From positions 1 through 40,648 of the forward strand of contig DGTD01000093.1 of the NCBI GenBank assembly GCA_002396385.1: DNA of 40,648 bases, in the 5' to 3' direction. Within the stretch, counting starts at the first letter, position 1, and the number at the start of each line of letters is the position of its first letter. Positions 1-6,815 of the stretch are shown one piece after another. The DNA comes from Bacteroidales bacterium UBA4345. Lineage in GTDB: Bacteria; Bacteroidota; Bacteroidia; Bacteroidales; Paludibacteraceae. Both the position numbers and the translations under genes were made by a program. The notes under the pieces are model-generated. The model did no database searches and was not told where the DNA came from. It worked only from the letters and a program-made list of their open reading frames with translations.

Positions 1-5
1 GATGG

Positions 6-164
6 TTAGTGCCGTTCTGCGATGCCGGCTATGTTGTAGAGCTCACCGATGCCGCTGACGAACTGCGGAGCGGCAGCTACTACGTTGAGGCTGTCGATGT
101 GTCGTTTTCTTCTGCTGGGGGCGTACGGACCGTTCGAATCGGCGCGTGCATTTAGCGTCCTCAT
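6..164 (-). CDS. Possible 52-aa overlapping small ORF
   Basis: A 52-codon ATG ORF lies in a different frame from the C-terminal third of the Cys-rich gene at 43-408. Its product (begins MRTLNARADS, ends IAGIAERH) has a mixed, ordinary composition. The same DNA read in the longer ORF gives an Arg/Gln/His-rich tail that looks out of frame. A purine-rich stretch (GGAAGAAGC) precedes the ATG. It is either a separate overlapping gene or the true C-terminus of the longer ORF after a frameshift. I recognise no family. Confidence 0.3.
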   Translation of the reverse strand: MRTLNARADSNGPYAPSRRKRHIDSLNVVAAAPQFVSGIGELYNIAGIAERH

Positions 165-408
165 GAGCTTCTTCCAGCCCTACCCGCTCCACCATCTCGT
201 GCCATTGCCGGCAGTCTGCGCAGTAGGTGACTGCTCTATTTGAGTGACAGTCACAGTGGCATTCGTCTTTACGGTGGTAGTCCGCGCACCAATTGCAGTA
301 GCCATCGAACAACCCGCCACGGTGACAGTCACAATGGCAGGTTGTGAATTCCGCATTCGCCGAAAAAACAGCGGCAAAAAGCAAAAATACGGTTGATAAA
401 TAGCGCAT
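43..408 (-). CDS. Small secreted Cys/His-rich protein
   Basis: 121 aa. The N-terminus (MRYLSTVFLLFAAVFSANA) is a classic signal peptide, so the product is probably exported or periplasmic. The mature part has two copies of a CHCDCH motif, each followed about 10-14 residues later by a YCxxCADY or YCADCRQWH-like segment. This is an internal duplication that could bind metal or form disulfides. The start is supported by a strong Shine-Dalgarno (AAGGAGGGG) just upstream. The last ~35 residues are Arg/Gln-rich and may be out of frame (see the ORF at 6-164). It lies beyond the terminator at 517-553, so it is probably transcribed separately from the replication operon and may be a phage cargo gene. 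Function unknown. Confidence 0.6.
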   Translation of the reverse strand: MRYLSTVFLLFAAVFSANAEFTTCHCDCHRGGLFDGYCNWCADYHRKDECHCDCHSNRAVTYCADCRQWHEMVERVGLEEAHEDAKCTRRFERSVRPQQKKTTHRQPQRSSCRSAVRQRHR

Positions 409-516
409 AACCCCTCCTTTTTTTGTGGAAATTTACCCTTTTCGGGCCAAAAAACGCAATTTTCGGGCATGCTTTACAGCATTTTTAGGCCAAAAACCGA
501 TAATGGAAAAGAAAGA

Positions 517-553
517 AAACCGCAATCCGATGTTATTTAGCAGATTGCGGTTT
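517..553 (-). terminator. Terminator of the leftward early operon
   Basis: Perfect 11-bp inverted repeat (AAACCGCAATC and GATTGCGGTTT) with a 15-nt loop. On the minus strand it is followed by a T-rich run (TTTTCTTTCTTTT). It sits ~40 nt after the stop of the gene ending at 591, as expected for the end of the early operon. Confidence 0.7.
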
Positions 554-590
554 CTCTATTTCGGGGCAAAAATGCCTTTGACGGTATTTG

Positions 591-818
591 TCACAACTCG
601 TCAGCCCTTTTTGCCGTAATCTCAAACACCTCCTCGAAGTGGTGGCGGATGGCCGTAAGGCTCGGGTTCAGCCTCTGCATTAGGTAGCATGGCAGTTCTC
701 TGGTCGTTTCCGACACGTTGCACCGCTCGCAGAAGGCGCACCCGCGGCACTCGTTGACGTCTGTTGTCTCCGCCAGCTCGTAAAAGCGGCCGCCCAGCAT
801 TATCCCGTTCCTCATCAT
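591..818 (-). CDS. Small Cys-containing phage protein, unknown
   Basis: 75 aa. Four cysteines sit in a compact pattern (CRGCAFCERC, about residues 24-33) with a fifth at CYL, which suggests a small metal-binding knuckle. The ATG overlaps the stop of the upstream gene (815-818), so the two are translationally coupled. It is the last gene before the operon terminator. No family recognised. Confidence 0.65.
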   Translation of the reverse strand: MMRNGIMLGGRFYELAETTDVNECRGCAFCERCNVSETTRELPCYLMQRLNPSLTAIRHHFEEVFEITAKRADEL

Positions 819-1279
819 GGCATCTTGTCCAAATCGTTCAAAATTCCGTTCACGAACATCTTGTCCTTGATGAGCTTCTGCACATTCTCGCCCACCACCT
901 CGCAGAACAGGCCGAACACCCTCCGGTCAGATCCTGACGCTGCCGCAAGGGCTTCCCGCAGAGTTTTGTGGTCGCCCATGCCGTAGGCTTTCACTTCCCT
1001 CTCCTTAGGGATGTCGGTAGGCCTTGCGGTAATGACGAGGGCGGCCGAGTCCTTGATGTCGTCCGTGTCGCCCGGTTGGAGGTTCAGCGAGGTCATGAAC
1101 TCTTGGATGAGGTCGATGGTTGTCTTCCCTCCAGCGTTAGGTTGCGGGCGCCTGCCCTTTAGTTCTGACTCCTTCCACTCGGCCATCTCTACGAGTAGGT
1201 CAACCAGCGGTTGCAGGTTCTGGTCTTCGCCCACCAGTCGGGCCGCCAGTTCTCTGGCTTTCTTCTTGTTCTTGCTCAT
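815..1279 (-). CDS. Phage early protein, unknown
   Basis: 154 aa from the chosen ATG (MSKNKKKAREL). An in-frame ATG 51 nt further upstream is less likely because AGGAGGAG lies 5-10 nt before the chosen start. The N-terminus is basic and helical, there is a Pro/Arg-rich hinge (KGRRPQPNAGGKT), and the C-terminal half is mixed alpha/beta. No catalytic motif is evident. It is coupled to the next gene by a 4-nt overlap. Judged real by its place in a tightly packed operon, its ribosome binding site and normal protein composition. Confidence 0.65.
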   Translation of the reverse strand: MSKNKKKARELAARLVGEDQNLQPLVDLLVEMAEWKESELKGRRPQPNAGGKTTIDLIQEFMTSLNLQPGDTDDIKDSAALVITARPTDIPKEREVKAYGMGDHKTLREALAAASGSDRRVFGLFCEVVGENVQKLIKDKMFVNGILNDLDKMP

Positions 1280-1301
1280 ACCTTCTCCTCCTAGTCTTGT
1301 T

Positions 1302-1562
1302 TTATTCATTTTCTTTCTCTCGTAATTCAAAATCTAACATCAAATAATCAACTAGGTCTTTTACGTTTTCAAAAAGACTATCTGCGTCAATATCTTCTAT
1401 TATTTTTTCATTATCCCTGTCTAAGTATTCAACCTCACACTTTTCCAAAATATCAGTAGACCTAACATTGATGAAAGTTTGATTTATAAAGCCCTTATAT
1501 ATTTTCTCATTTCTGAGAAAATACACTAAATCTCCAACTTTAAATTTCGTCTCAATCTTCAT
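1302..1562 (-). CDS. AT-rich small protein inserted in the phage operon
   Basis: 86 aa (MKIETKFKVGDLVYFLRN...). The N-terminal KVGDLVYFLRNEKIYKG resembles the small beta-barrel (SH3/KOW-like) opening of many phage proteins, and the C-terminus is acidic and helical. The ATG overlaps the stop of the preceding gene as ATGA (1559-1562). A longer in-frame ORF to 1790 is rejected because it would be out of frame with the upstream gene there. The base composition is strikingly AT-rich compared with the GC-rich genes on both sides, which suggests recent insertion as a moron-type gene. Function unknown. Confidence 0.6.
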   Translation of the reverse strand: MKIETKFKVGDLVYFLRNEKIYKGFINQTFINVRSTDILEKCEVEYLDRDNEKIIEDIDADSLFENVKDLVDYLMLDFELREKENE

Positions 1563-1771
1563 ACCTTCCCCTCCTTTCCCAAATTTGTCGTTTTCGCCCT
1601 GAACTTCGGCAGATAGCCGGGGCACTTGAACTCGCCGTAGGGGTTCAGGTTCACGGCTTCGGTGTTGTTGTGGTTGCGCCAGTTGCGGGCGCAGTGCGAC
1701 TTGAAGCAGTCGCGGTTGCAGCACATGACCGAATGGTCGATGTCTGCGGTAGTGGTCTTTTGTTTTCCCAT
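1559..1771 (-). CDS. Small Cys-rich phage protein
   Basis: 70 aa with five cysteines and several histidines (CCNRDCFKSHC, then FKCPGYLP), compatible with a small zinc-binding protein. It begins 20 nt after the SNF2 helicase stop and ends in an ATGA overlap with the next gene, so it sits between coupled genes. No family assigned. Confidence 0.6.
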   Translation of the reverse strand: MGKQKTTTADIDHSVMCCNRDCFKSHCARNWRNHNNTEAVNLNPYGEFKCPGYLPKFRAKTTNLGKEGKV

Positions 1772-1790
1772 TTTTGTCGCTATTTGTCAA

Positions 1791-3149
1791 TTAACAATAC
1801 TGTTTGATTAATGTCTTCAAGGCGTCGATAACGCCCTGTTGCGCGCCGCTCTTTCGCTCGATGGCGGCGTTGGCCATCTCGTCAACAGTGCCGGCACACA
1901 CAAGGCGGTAGACGGTCACGGGGTGTGTCTGCCCCTGGCGGTGCAGTCGGGCGTTCGCCTGCTGGTACTGCTCGAGGTTCCACCCTGTTCCGTACCAGAC
2001 GATGTAGTGCCCGCCCTGCTGCATGTTCAGCCCGTAGGCGGTCGATGCCGGATGCGCCAGCAGTACGTCGATGTGGCCGGCGTTCCAGTCGGCGAGGTCC
2101 GCCTCGCCCTCGTAGGCGCGGACCCTCAGCCCATTCAGCTTGGCGGTTATGCTGTAGACCTCGTGGCGGAACTGGTAGAAGACCAGGACGGGGCTGTGCG
2201 CCTCCTCCACGATCTCGCACAGGCGGTCGAGCTTCTCGCTGTGCACGGTGTGCACGTTGTGGTCCTCGTCGTAGACCGAACCGCTGGCGAACTGGCTCAG
2301 CTTGCTCATCAGTGCGGCGGCGTTGGTGGCGGTCACCACCTCGGGGTCGGTGCCGAACTGAAGCACCTGCTCCCGCTCGAACTGCTTGTACTGGCGCATC
2401 AGCGGTGCGGACAGCTCGATGCGCTCGGTGATCTCGGTCAGCGCCGGCAGTTGCAGGTAGTCCTTCGCCTGCATGGTCATGCAGATGTCGGCTATGCGGT
2501 TCAGTATCTGGCGGTCGCACCCGTTGCGGACGACGTACTTCGTGGCCACGTGTCCGATGGGGACGCTGTTGAAGTACTGGGTGCGGAACTTGGTGACGAA
2601 CTTGCCGAGGCGCTCGCCCTGGTCTATGCAGTACATCTGCGCCCAGAGGTCCAGCAGGCTGTTCGGTGTTGGCGTTCCGGTCAGACCCACCACCCGGTCG
2701 GCCTGTGCGGTCCACCGCTTCACCACCTTGAAGCGTTGCGCCTGCGGATTCTTGAAGCTCGTCAGCTCGTCCAGCACCAGCGCGTCGAAGGGAAAGCGCC
2801 TCTTCAGGTGGGTCTCCATCCACACGAGGCTGTCACGGCCTACCACGTAGATGTCTGCATCGGCCGCCAGTGCCTCGGCCCGCTGTTTGGCAGTGCCCAT
2901 CACCTTGCTCACCCTCAGGTGCCGGAGGTGGTCCCATTTGGCGCACTCGGCACTCCAGGTGCTCTCCGCCACCTTCTTGGGTGCTACCACCAGTGTGGTG
3001 GCCAGCTCACCCTCGTCCATCAGCTGGCAGAGGGCCGTGAGTGTGCTCACCGTCTTGCCGAGTCCCATATCGAGGAACAGGGCACACCGTGGGTGGCCCA
3101 ACACCCACCGGATGGCGTCCGTCTGGTAGGGGTGCGGTTCAAACCTCAC
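1791..3149 (-). CDS. Phage SNF2-family DEAD/DEAH helicase
   Basis: 452 aa, a compact SNF2-like superfamily 2 ATPase of the kind in many phage replication modules. In order: a Q-motif-like start (PHPYQTDAIRW), Walker A (DMGLGKT, ~27-33), Walker B-like DELTSF (~127-132) where canonical members have DEAH or DESH, motif III (LTGTPTPN, ~155-162), and C-terminal motif V/VI (NARLHRQGQ, ~404-412). The length fits the minimal phage form without accessory domains. It should use ATP to translocate on or remodel DNA. It overlaps the VRR-NUC gene by 11 nt. A VRR-NUC plus SNF2 pair is a recurrent phage arrangement. Confidence 0.9.
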   Translation of the reverse strand: MRFEPHPYQTDAIRWVLGHPRCALFLDMGLGKTVSTLTALCQLMDEGELATTLVVAPKKVAESTWSAECAKWDHLRHLRVSKVMGTAKQRAEALAADADIYVVGRDSLVWMETHLKRRFPFDALVLDELTSFKNPQAQRFKVVKRWTAQADRVVGLTGTPTPNSLLDLWAQMYCIDQGERLGKFVTKFRTQYFNSVPIGHVATKYVVRNGCDRQILNRIADICMTMQAKDYLQLPALTEITERIELSAPLMRQYKQFEREQVLQFGTDPEVVTATNAAALMSKLSQFASGSVYDEDHNVHTVHSEKLDRLCEIVEEAHSPVLVFYQFRHEVYSITAKLNGLRVRAYEGEADLADWNAGHIDVLLAHPASTAYGLNMQQGGHYIVWYGTGWNLEQYQQANARLHRQGQTHPVTVYRLVCAGTVDEMANAAIERKSGAQQGVIDALKTLIKQYC

Positions 3150-3432
3150 AGCCGACCTCCTTCCTGACGATGAGGTCCACCATTTCCTTGCTGTCGGCCA
3201 CGTACACGCGCTGGCCCATTTCCCGGAGTTCGCTGATGCGTATCGACTGGATGGCCCTCGGGTGTTTGCCCTTGCTCTTCAGCTCTACCCAGAATACCCG
3301 CCCGTCGGGTAGCAGGCACAGCCGGTCGGGGTATCCCGTCCGCAGGTCGCTGGTATACTTCAGCGCTATGCCGCCTATGCTCGCCATCTTGTCGCACAGG
3401 TAGCGCTCTATTGTCTTTTCGCTTGTTTCCAT
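3139..3432 (-). CDS. VRR-NUC domain nuclease
   Basis: 97 aa from METSEKTIERYL. Single-domain VRR-NUC (PD-(D/E)xK superfamily). The core shows a TGYPDRLCLLPDGRVFWVELKS pattern: PD, then the E-L-K catalytic triad about 15 residues later. The C-terminal helix and strand (ELREMGQRVYVADS) are typical. It probably cleaves structured or branched DNA during phage replication together with the SNF2 helicase. The ORF can be extended to 3720, but that would translate the 12-bp tandem repeats (HKVP repeats) and an obvious non-coding hairpin, so the shorter start is chosen. Confidence 0.88.
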   Translation of the reverse strand: METSEKTIERYLCDKMASIGGIALKYTSDLRTGYPDRLCLLPDGRVFWVELKSKGKHPRAIQSIRISELREMGQRVYVADSKEMVDLIVRKEVGCEV

Positions 3433-3449
3433 GGTTGTGACTTTTTGCT

Positions 3450-3483
3450 GGTACTTTTTGCCGGTACTTTTTGCCGGTACTTT
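3450..3483. repeat. 13-bp-period direct repeats containing GGTACTTT
   Basis: Three copies of GGTACTTT start at 3450, 3463 and 3476, an exact 13-bp spacing, inside repeats of the form TTTTGCYGGTACT. Two inverted copies (AAGTACC) lie at 3583-3589 and 3591-3597. They lie in the non-coding gap between the VRR-NUC and primase/helicase genes. Confidence 0.85.
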
Positions 3484-3503
3484 GGGTTTATCTTTTTCTA
3501 TAG

Positions 3504-3553
3504 TAGCCCCTATACGCGCGTGTGCGCATCCGCACGTGTGCGTATAGGCGCTA
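3504..3553. other. Long hairpin in candidate phage origin
   Basis: Two 23-nt arms (3504-3526 and 3531-3553) around a CATC loop pair with one mismatch and three G-T wobbles. It lies between the two GGTACTTT repeat blocks. Neither strand gives a convincing leftward terminator, so a DNA structure at an origin is likelier than transcription stop. That role is an inference. Confidence 0.6.
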
Positions 3554-3632
3554 TTTTCATTTATATCTCTGCTAATAGAATTAAGTACCAAAGTACCGAA
3601 ATAATTTAATGGCCTTATTATCAGTTGTTTCT

Positions 3633-3680
3633 GTGGTACTTTATGTGGTACTTTATGTGGTACTTTATGTGGTACTTTAT
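3633..3680. repeat. Four perfect 12-bp tandem repeats (iterons)
   Basis: GTGGTACTTTAT occurs four times back to back (3633, 3645, 3657, 3669). It shares the GGTACTTT core with the block at 3450-3483. The last copy overlaps the stop codon of the primase/helicase gene. Iterons beside a primase-helicase gene are a common layout of phage and plasmid origins. Confidence 0.85.
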
Positions 3681-6067
3681 GCAATATTCCCATCTCTCTG
3701 CCACATCTTCTGCTGCCCATACCCAGTTACGCGCAGGGTGGTGTATTTCCACCCCTCCTTAGCTCGCATGAGCTTGTTGACCTTCTTCATCTCGTAGGCG
3801 TATTCCTTGTCTTTGAGGTTGATGCCCAGCCGCTCGTAAACGAACTCGCCAGCGTAGAACTTCGTGCGTTCGAGGCTCTCACCCGCCAGTGGGTCGGGGT
3901 TCTGCATAAAGGCGCGGCGTCGGGCGATGTCCCACGTGTACCAGTCAGCCGGCAGCCGCATAGCGAGGTACTCGTCCAGCAGTCCCGGAACAGGGTCGTC
4001 CACATCCACGTTGTAGTCGCACTGTCGGCCTCTCGCCTCCGCCTCCTGCTCGGCATCGAGGTAGAGCTTCTCGCCCTGTCGGTAGCGTACCACCGCCTCC
4101 GCCCACAGTTGGTCGCGGTCCGCCTTCAGCCGCTCGAAGAGGTCGCCCTCAATCTTGCGCAGTCCGGCATCCACCGGAATGACCCAGAAGCGGCGGTTGC
4201 CCGTGTCGCCCTTAAGGAACGACACCTCGTTGGTCGTGCCGAAGAAGACGCACTGGCGGGGGTAGTGGTTGGTGCGCTTGCCGTAGGCGGCCCGGTAGAT
4301 GTCCTCCTGCTTGCTGAGGAAGTTCTTGACCTGCTCCACGTCGCTGCGCTTGATGCTGGCCAGCTCCGCCAGCTCGATGATCCATGCCTGGCGCAGGCTC
4401 TCCATGCCCTCCTTGCCCTCGGTGGTGATGATGGAGTCGCTGAACCAGTCGCCGCCCATAATCTTCAGGAACGTCGACTTGCCGATGCCCTCGCCACCGC
4501 TGAGGATGAGGCAGTAGTCGAACTTGCACCCCGGCTCGTAGATCCTCCGCACGGCGGCTGTGAAGATCTTGCGCGTCATGGCGCGGTTCAGTTCATTATC
4601 CTCCGCCCCGATGTAGGAGGCGATGAGGGTGTCGAGCCGCTCCACACCGTCCCACCTCAGGCTGTCGAGGTACTCCCTTACAGGGTGGCGGCGGTGCTGG
4701 CTGAACACCTTGTCGAGGCAGTCGCTGATCTTCTCCTTGCCCTGGATGCCGTAGTTCATGTCCAGGTAGACACGCAGGCAGGCGTCGTCCTTGTCGCTCC
4801 AGGTAAGCCCGAGACGGTTCCACGGCAGGTTGGCGTCGGCGAAGTCGTAGCTCGAGAAGTCGTCGTGCCACAGATGTCCCGCCAGACGCTTGTCAAGCCC
4901 CAGCACGGCGAGTATGTTGTTCACCGACGACACAACGCCGTTCTTGCCCGACTCCAGCTTCTTGACCAGCTCCTCCGCGTCGAGCAGTTCGGGCGCCTTG
5001 GCGTCCACACCGGCGAAGTCGTCCAGAGCCTTCTCCCTCCGCTCCCTCAGGCAGAGGGCAGCCACGCCCTTGTCGTGTGCGCAGAACTCCGCCATCGCCT
5101 TGTAGCTCGGGCGCTTGGTCACGTCCGTGTAGGTGTCGTCCTCGTCGAGGTCGCCGAACTTGTGGATGCGCACGAGGTCGAAGGCGTTGCACAGCTGCCT
5201 GCTGGCTGGGTCGGTGTCGTGGTGGCTGTAGGCGAACTTGTCCTCGTAGGTGACCAGTCCGCCCGCCACAGACCCCTCCTTGTAGGTAAATCTGCCCTCT
5301 GTGTCCGTTTTCTCATACACATCAGACAAGAATACCTCTATGGCCTCACAAATGCCGTAGGCGCGACAGAAAAGGCCTATCTGGCCGTTTTTCTCCAACG
5401 GGTCGCCCGCGCGTTTCATTTCCCTGTGTATCGACTTGTCCTCTTTCCGTCCGTACTTCCAGAAGCTGGCGTCCTTCCATTCGTCCTTTGTGCCGTACTG
5501 CAGCAGTACCCAGTCGGCCGGAAGCGGCCCGCCCTGCTGTTCCTCGAAGACGTACTCGCCGTCCTGGCAGGTGCTTGGCCAGTAGAACAGCCTCGGAAGC
5601 TCGTAGGTCGTGTGGTCGAACTTGTCGATGCCTATCTGGTCGGCCACCCATCGTGCGATAGGCTCGTACTCCTCGGGCGTGACTTCCCTGTCGAGCAGCA
5701 CCACCAGTCGGAAGCGGGGCTTCTGTGGTGTGTGCGAGTGGGTGGAGTAGAGGAACGATGCGTAGTTGTGCGCGGTGGTCCAGTCGTCCCACTCCTCGCC
5801 GTTGGCGAAGTCGATGTCGAGGGTCACCACCGAGCGGCTGATGACGCACCCGTTCTTGCGCCGCCCGTCCCTCAGCGGGCCGCCCACGAATCCGCCCACG
5901 TCCTTGCGGCTGGCCTTCAGGGTCTTGTTCATCTTGGCATACTCCGCCACTGTCTCGCTGGTGCGGTCGGTATTCCGGCACTTGTCCACCAGCTCCGACC
6001 ACTCGATGGTCTTGTTGTCCCACCTTACCGTCTGCCTGCTACTTGCTGTTGCGATTCTGATCTTCAT
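3677..6067 (-). CDS. Primase (AEP-like) fused to VapE/VirE-type helicase
   Basis: 796 aa. The N-terminal ~200 residues look like an archaeo-eukaryotic primase/PrimPol fold: acidic pair DID (84-86), SxHT (~109-113) and RFRLVVLLD (118-126). The C-terminal half is a VapE/VirE-type P-loop ATPase (PF05272-like): Walker A GGEGIGKST (524-532), Walker B-like WIIELAEL (~562-569), and sensor FFGTTNEVSFL followed by RRFWVIPV (~608-632). It should prime and unwind DNA at the phage origin, and the adjacent iterons fit this. The start at 6067 is preferred over 6082 because the Shine-Dalgarno GAGGAGG lies between them. It overlaps the preceding small gene by ~29 nt. No DnaB- or DnaG-type genes are seen, so this protein probably supplies both activities. 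Confidence 0.88.
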   Translation of the reverse strand: MKIRIATASSRQTVRWDNKTIEWSELVDKCRNTDRTSETVAEYAKMNKTLKASRKDVGGFVGGPLRDGRRKNGCVISRSVVTLDIDFANGEEWDDWTTAHNYASFLYSTHSHTPQKPRFRLVVLLDREVTPEEYEPIARWVADQIGIDKFDHTTYELPRLFYWPSTCQDGEYVFEEQQGGPLPADWVLLQYGTKDEWKDASFWKYGRKEDKSIHREMKRAGDPLEKNGQIGLFCRAYGICEAIEVFLSDVYEKTDTEGRFTYKEGSVAGGLVTYEDKFAYSHHDTDPASRQLCNAFDLVRIHKFGDLDEDDTYTDVTKRPSYKAMAEFCAHDKGVAALCLRERREKALDDFAGVDAKAPELLDAEELVKKLESGKNGVVSSVNNILAVLGLDKRLAGHLWHDDFSSYDFADANLPWNRLGLTWSDKDDACLRVYLDMNYGIQGKEKISDCLDKVFSQHRRHPVREYLDSLRWDGVERLDTLIASYIGAEDNELNRAMTRKIFTAAVRRIYEPGCKFDYCLILSGGEGIGKSTFLKIMGGDWFSDSIITTEGKEGMESLRQAWIIELAELASIKRSDVEQVKNFLSKQEDIYRAAYGKRTNHYPRQCVFFGTTNEVSFLKGDTGNRRFWVIPVDAGLRKIEGDLFERLKADRDQLWAEAVVRYRQGEKLYLDAEQEAEARGRQCDYNVDVDDPVPGLLDEYLAMRLPADWYTWDIARRRAFMQNPDPLAGESLERTKFYAGEFVYERLGINLKDKEYAYEMKKVNKLMRAKEGWKYTTLRVTGYGQQKMWQRDGNIA

Positions 6068-6335
6068 GTTGTTCCTCCTCATCCCAGTTGTTACGTATCC
6101 ACCCTGCGGTGGTCTCCAGTGATTGCGGTTCCGCCCCGAGGTGTTCGAGGCGGTTGCGGTACTGTTCCGCGAGTCGCAGAACCTTCAGTATCGTCTTTTC
6201 AGTCGGACGCTCGGCGGCATAGTCCATCGCCGCCTTCATGCCAGCCGCGCGCCACACTGGGCGGTGCATCACCTCGAAGGGTGTCGGGTCGTTGTGGATG
6301 TAGTCCATGAATTCCTGGTCTCTGTCTGCGCTCAT
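6039..6335 (-). CDS. Small phage protein, unknown
   Basis: 98 aa, mostly helical, with an acidic C-terminus (NNWDEEEQHEDQ). Its ATG overlaps the stop of the upstream 159-aa gene (ATGA at 6332-6335), and its 3' end overlaps the start of the primase/helicase gene. The position suggests a partner of the replication proteins. No domain is recognised. Confidence 0.6.
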   Translation of the reverse strand: MSADRDQEFMDYIHNDPTPFEVMHRPVWRAAGMKAAMDYAAERPTEKTILKVLRLAEQYRNRLEHLGAEPQSLETTAGWIRNNWDEEEQHEDQNRNSK

Positions 6336-6811
6336 AGCTTTATGTTTAATTTGGTTTGTCGTTGCAGGCCGTATTTGGCCCTTAGCTTCTCCTTCCGCCA
6401 GAGCTCGGTCATCCGTGCGGAGATCTCCTCGCCGGAGAGCGGCGTGTTGCCGTTCGGATTGTCGTAGCCGTAGGGCTTCAGATGTTCAGGGTAGACCCCT
6501 TTCGGCGGCTTGCCCTTCGTGTGGTTCATTCCCGCCTTGGTGGTCGCGTGCCTCTGCCTCCGTTCGAGGAACTCGGTGCTCTTCTTCAGCCCGAGGTAGT
6601 TGCCGAGCCTGCTGTTGTAGGCGGTGCTCCTGTGTGTCAGCTCCGTCAGCCATGCGTTCGGCGTGTCGGGGTAGGCTTCCTTGAACCGCTCCAGCGTCTC
6701 CTCGTCTGGCAGGTACAGCGGGTAACCGTTGTATACTACACGGCGGTCGGCCTCCTTGGTAGGCTTGGCCATTGGGCGGTAGGGTGTTTCTTGGTTAAGA
6801 TAATCTTCCAT
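6332..6811 (-). CDS. Phage protein of unknown function
   Basis: 159 aa, charged and probably soluble. The middle has a basic stretch (LERRQRHATTKAG) followed by a Gly/Pro-rich segment (GKPPKGVYPEHLKPYGYDNP), which could contact nucleic acid. It starts 4 nt after the DNA polymerase stop and is coupled to the next gene by ATGA. No known family seen. Confidence 0.6.
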   Translation of the reverse strand: MEDYLNQETPYRPMAKPTKEADRRVVYNGYPLYLPDEETLERFKEAYPDTPNAWLTELTHRSTAYNSRLGNYLGLKKSTEFLERRQRHATTKAGMNHTKGKPPKGVYPEHLKPYGYDNPNGNTPLSGEEISARMTELWRKEKLRAKYGLQRQTKLNIKL

Positions 6812-6815
6812 GCTG

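Noticed and set aside
99..107. TopB acidic motif or other active-site loss as evidence of a dead enzyme (residues 101-107 of the 16010-18106 product)
   Set aside because: DAGQEGE differs from E. coli DxDxE, but the sequence is otherwise intact and I believe this is a normal variant in Bacteroidetes TopB. The coordinates here are residue numbers.
1839..3167. Long plus-strand ORF (442 aa) opposite the SNF2 helicase
   Set aside because: It is a mirror reading of a GC-rich gene: low-complexity Val/Leu/His/Gln-rich product, no domain, and all operon genes are on the other strand.
3444..3680. Short repeats as a CRISPR array
   Set aside because: Units of 12-13 bp with no unique spacers and no cas genes; they fit iterons.
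3433..3720. N-terminal extension of the VRR-NUC ORF (repeated HKVP)
   Set aside because: It would translate the tandem repeats and the hairpin of the candidate origin. The domain is complete from 3432.
4109..6310. Plus-strand ORF of 733 aa opposite the primase/helicase gene
   Set aside because: Open only because of the GC-rich third codon positions of the real gene. Its product is a Val/Leu/Ala/Arg/His-biased sequence without motifs.
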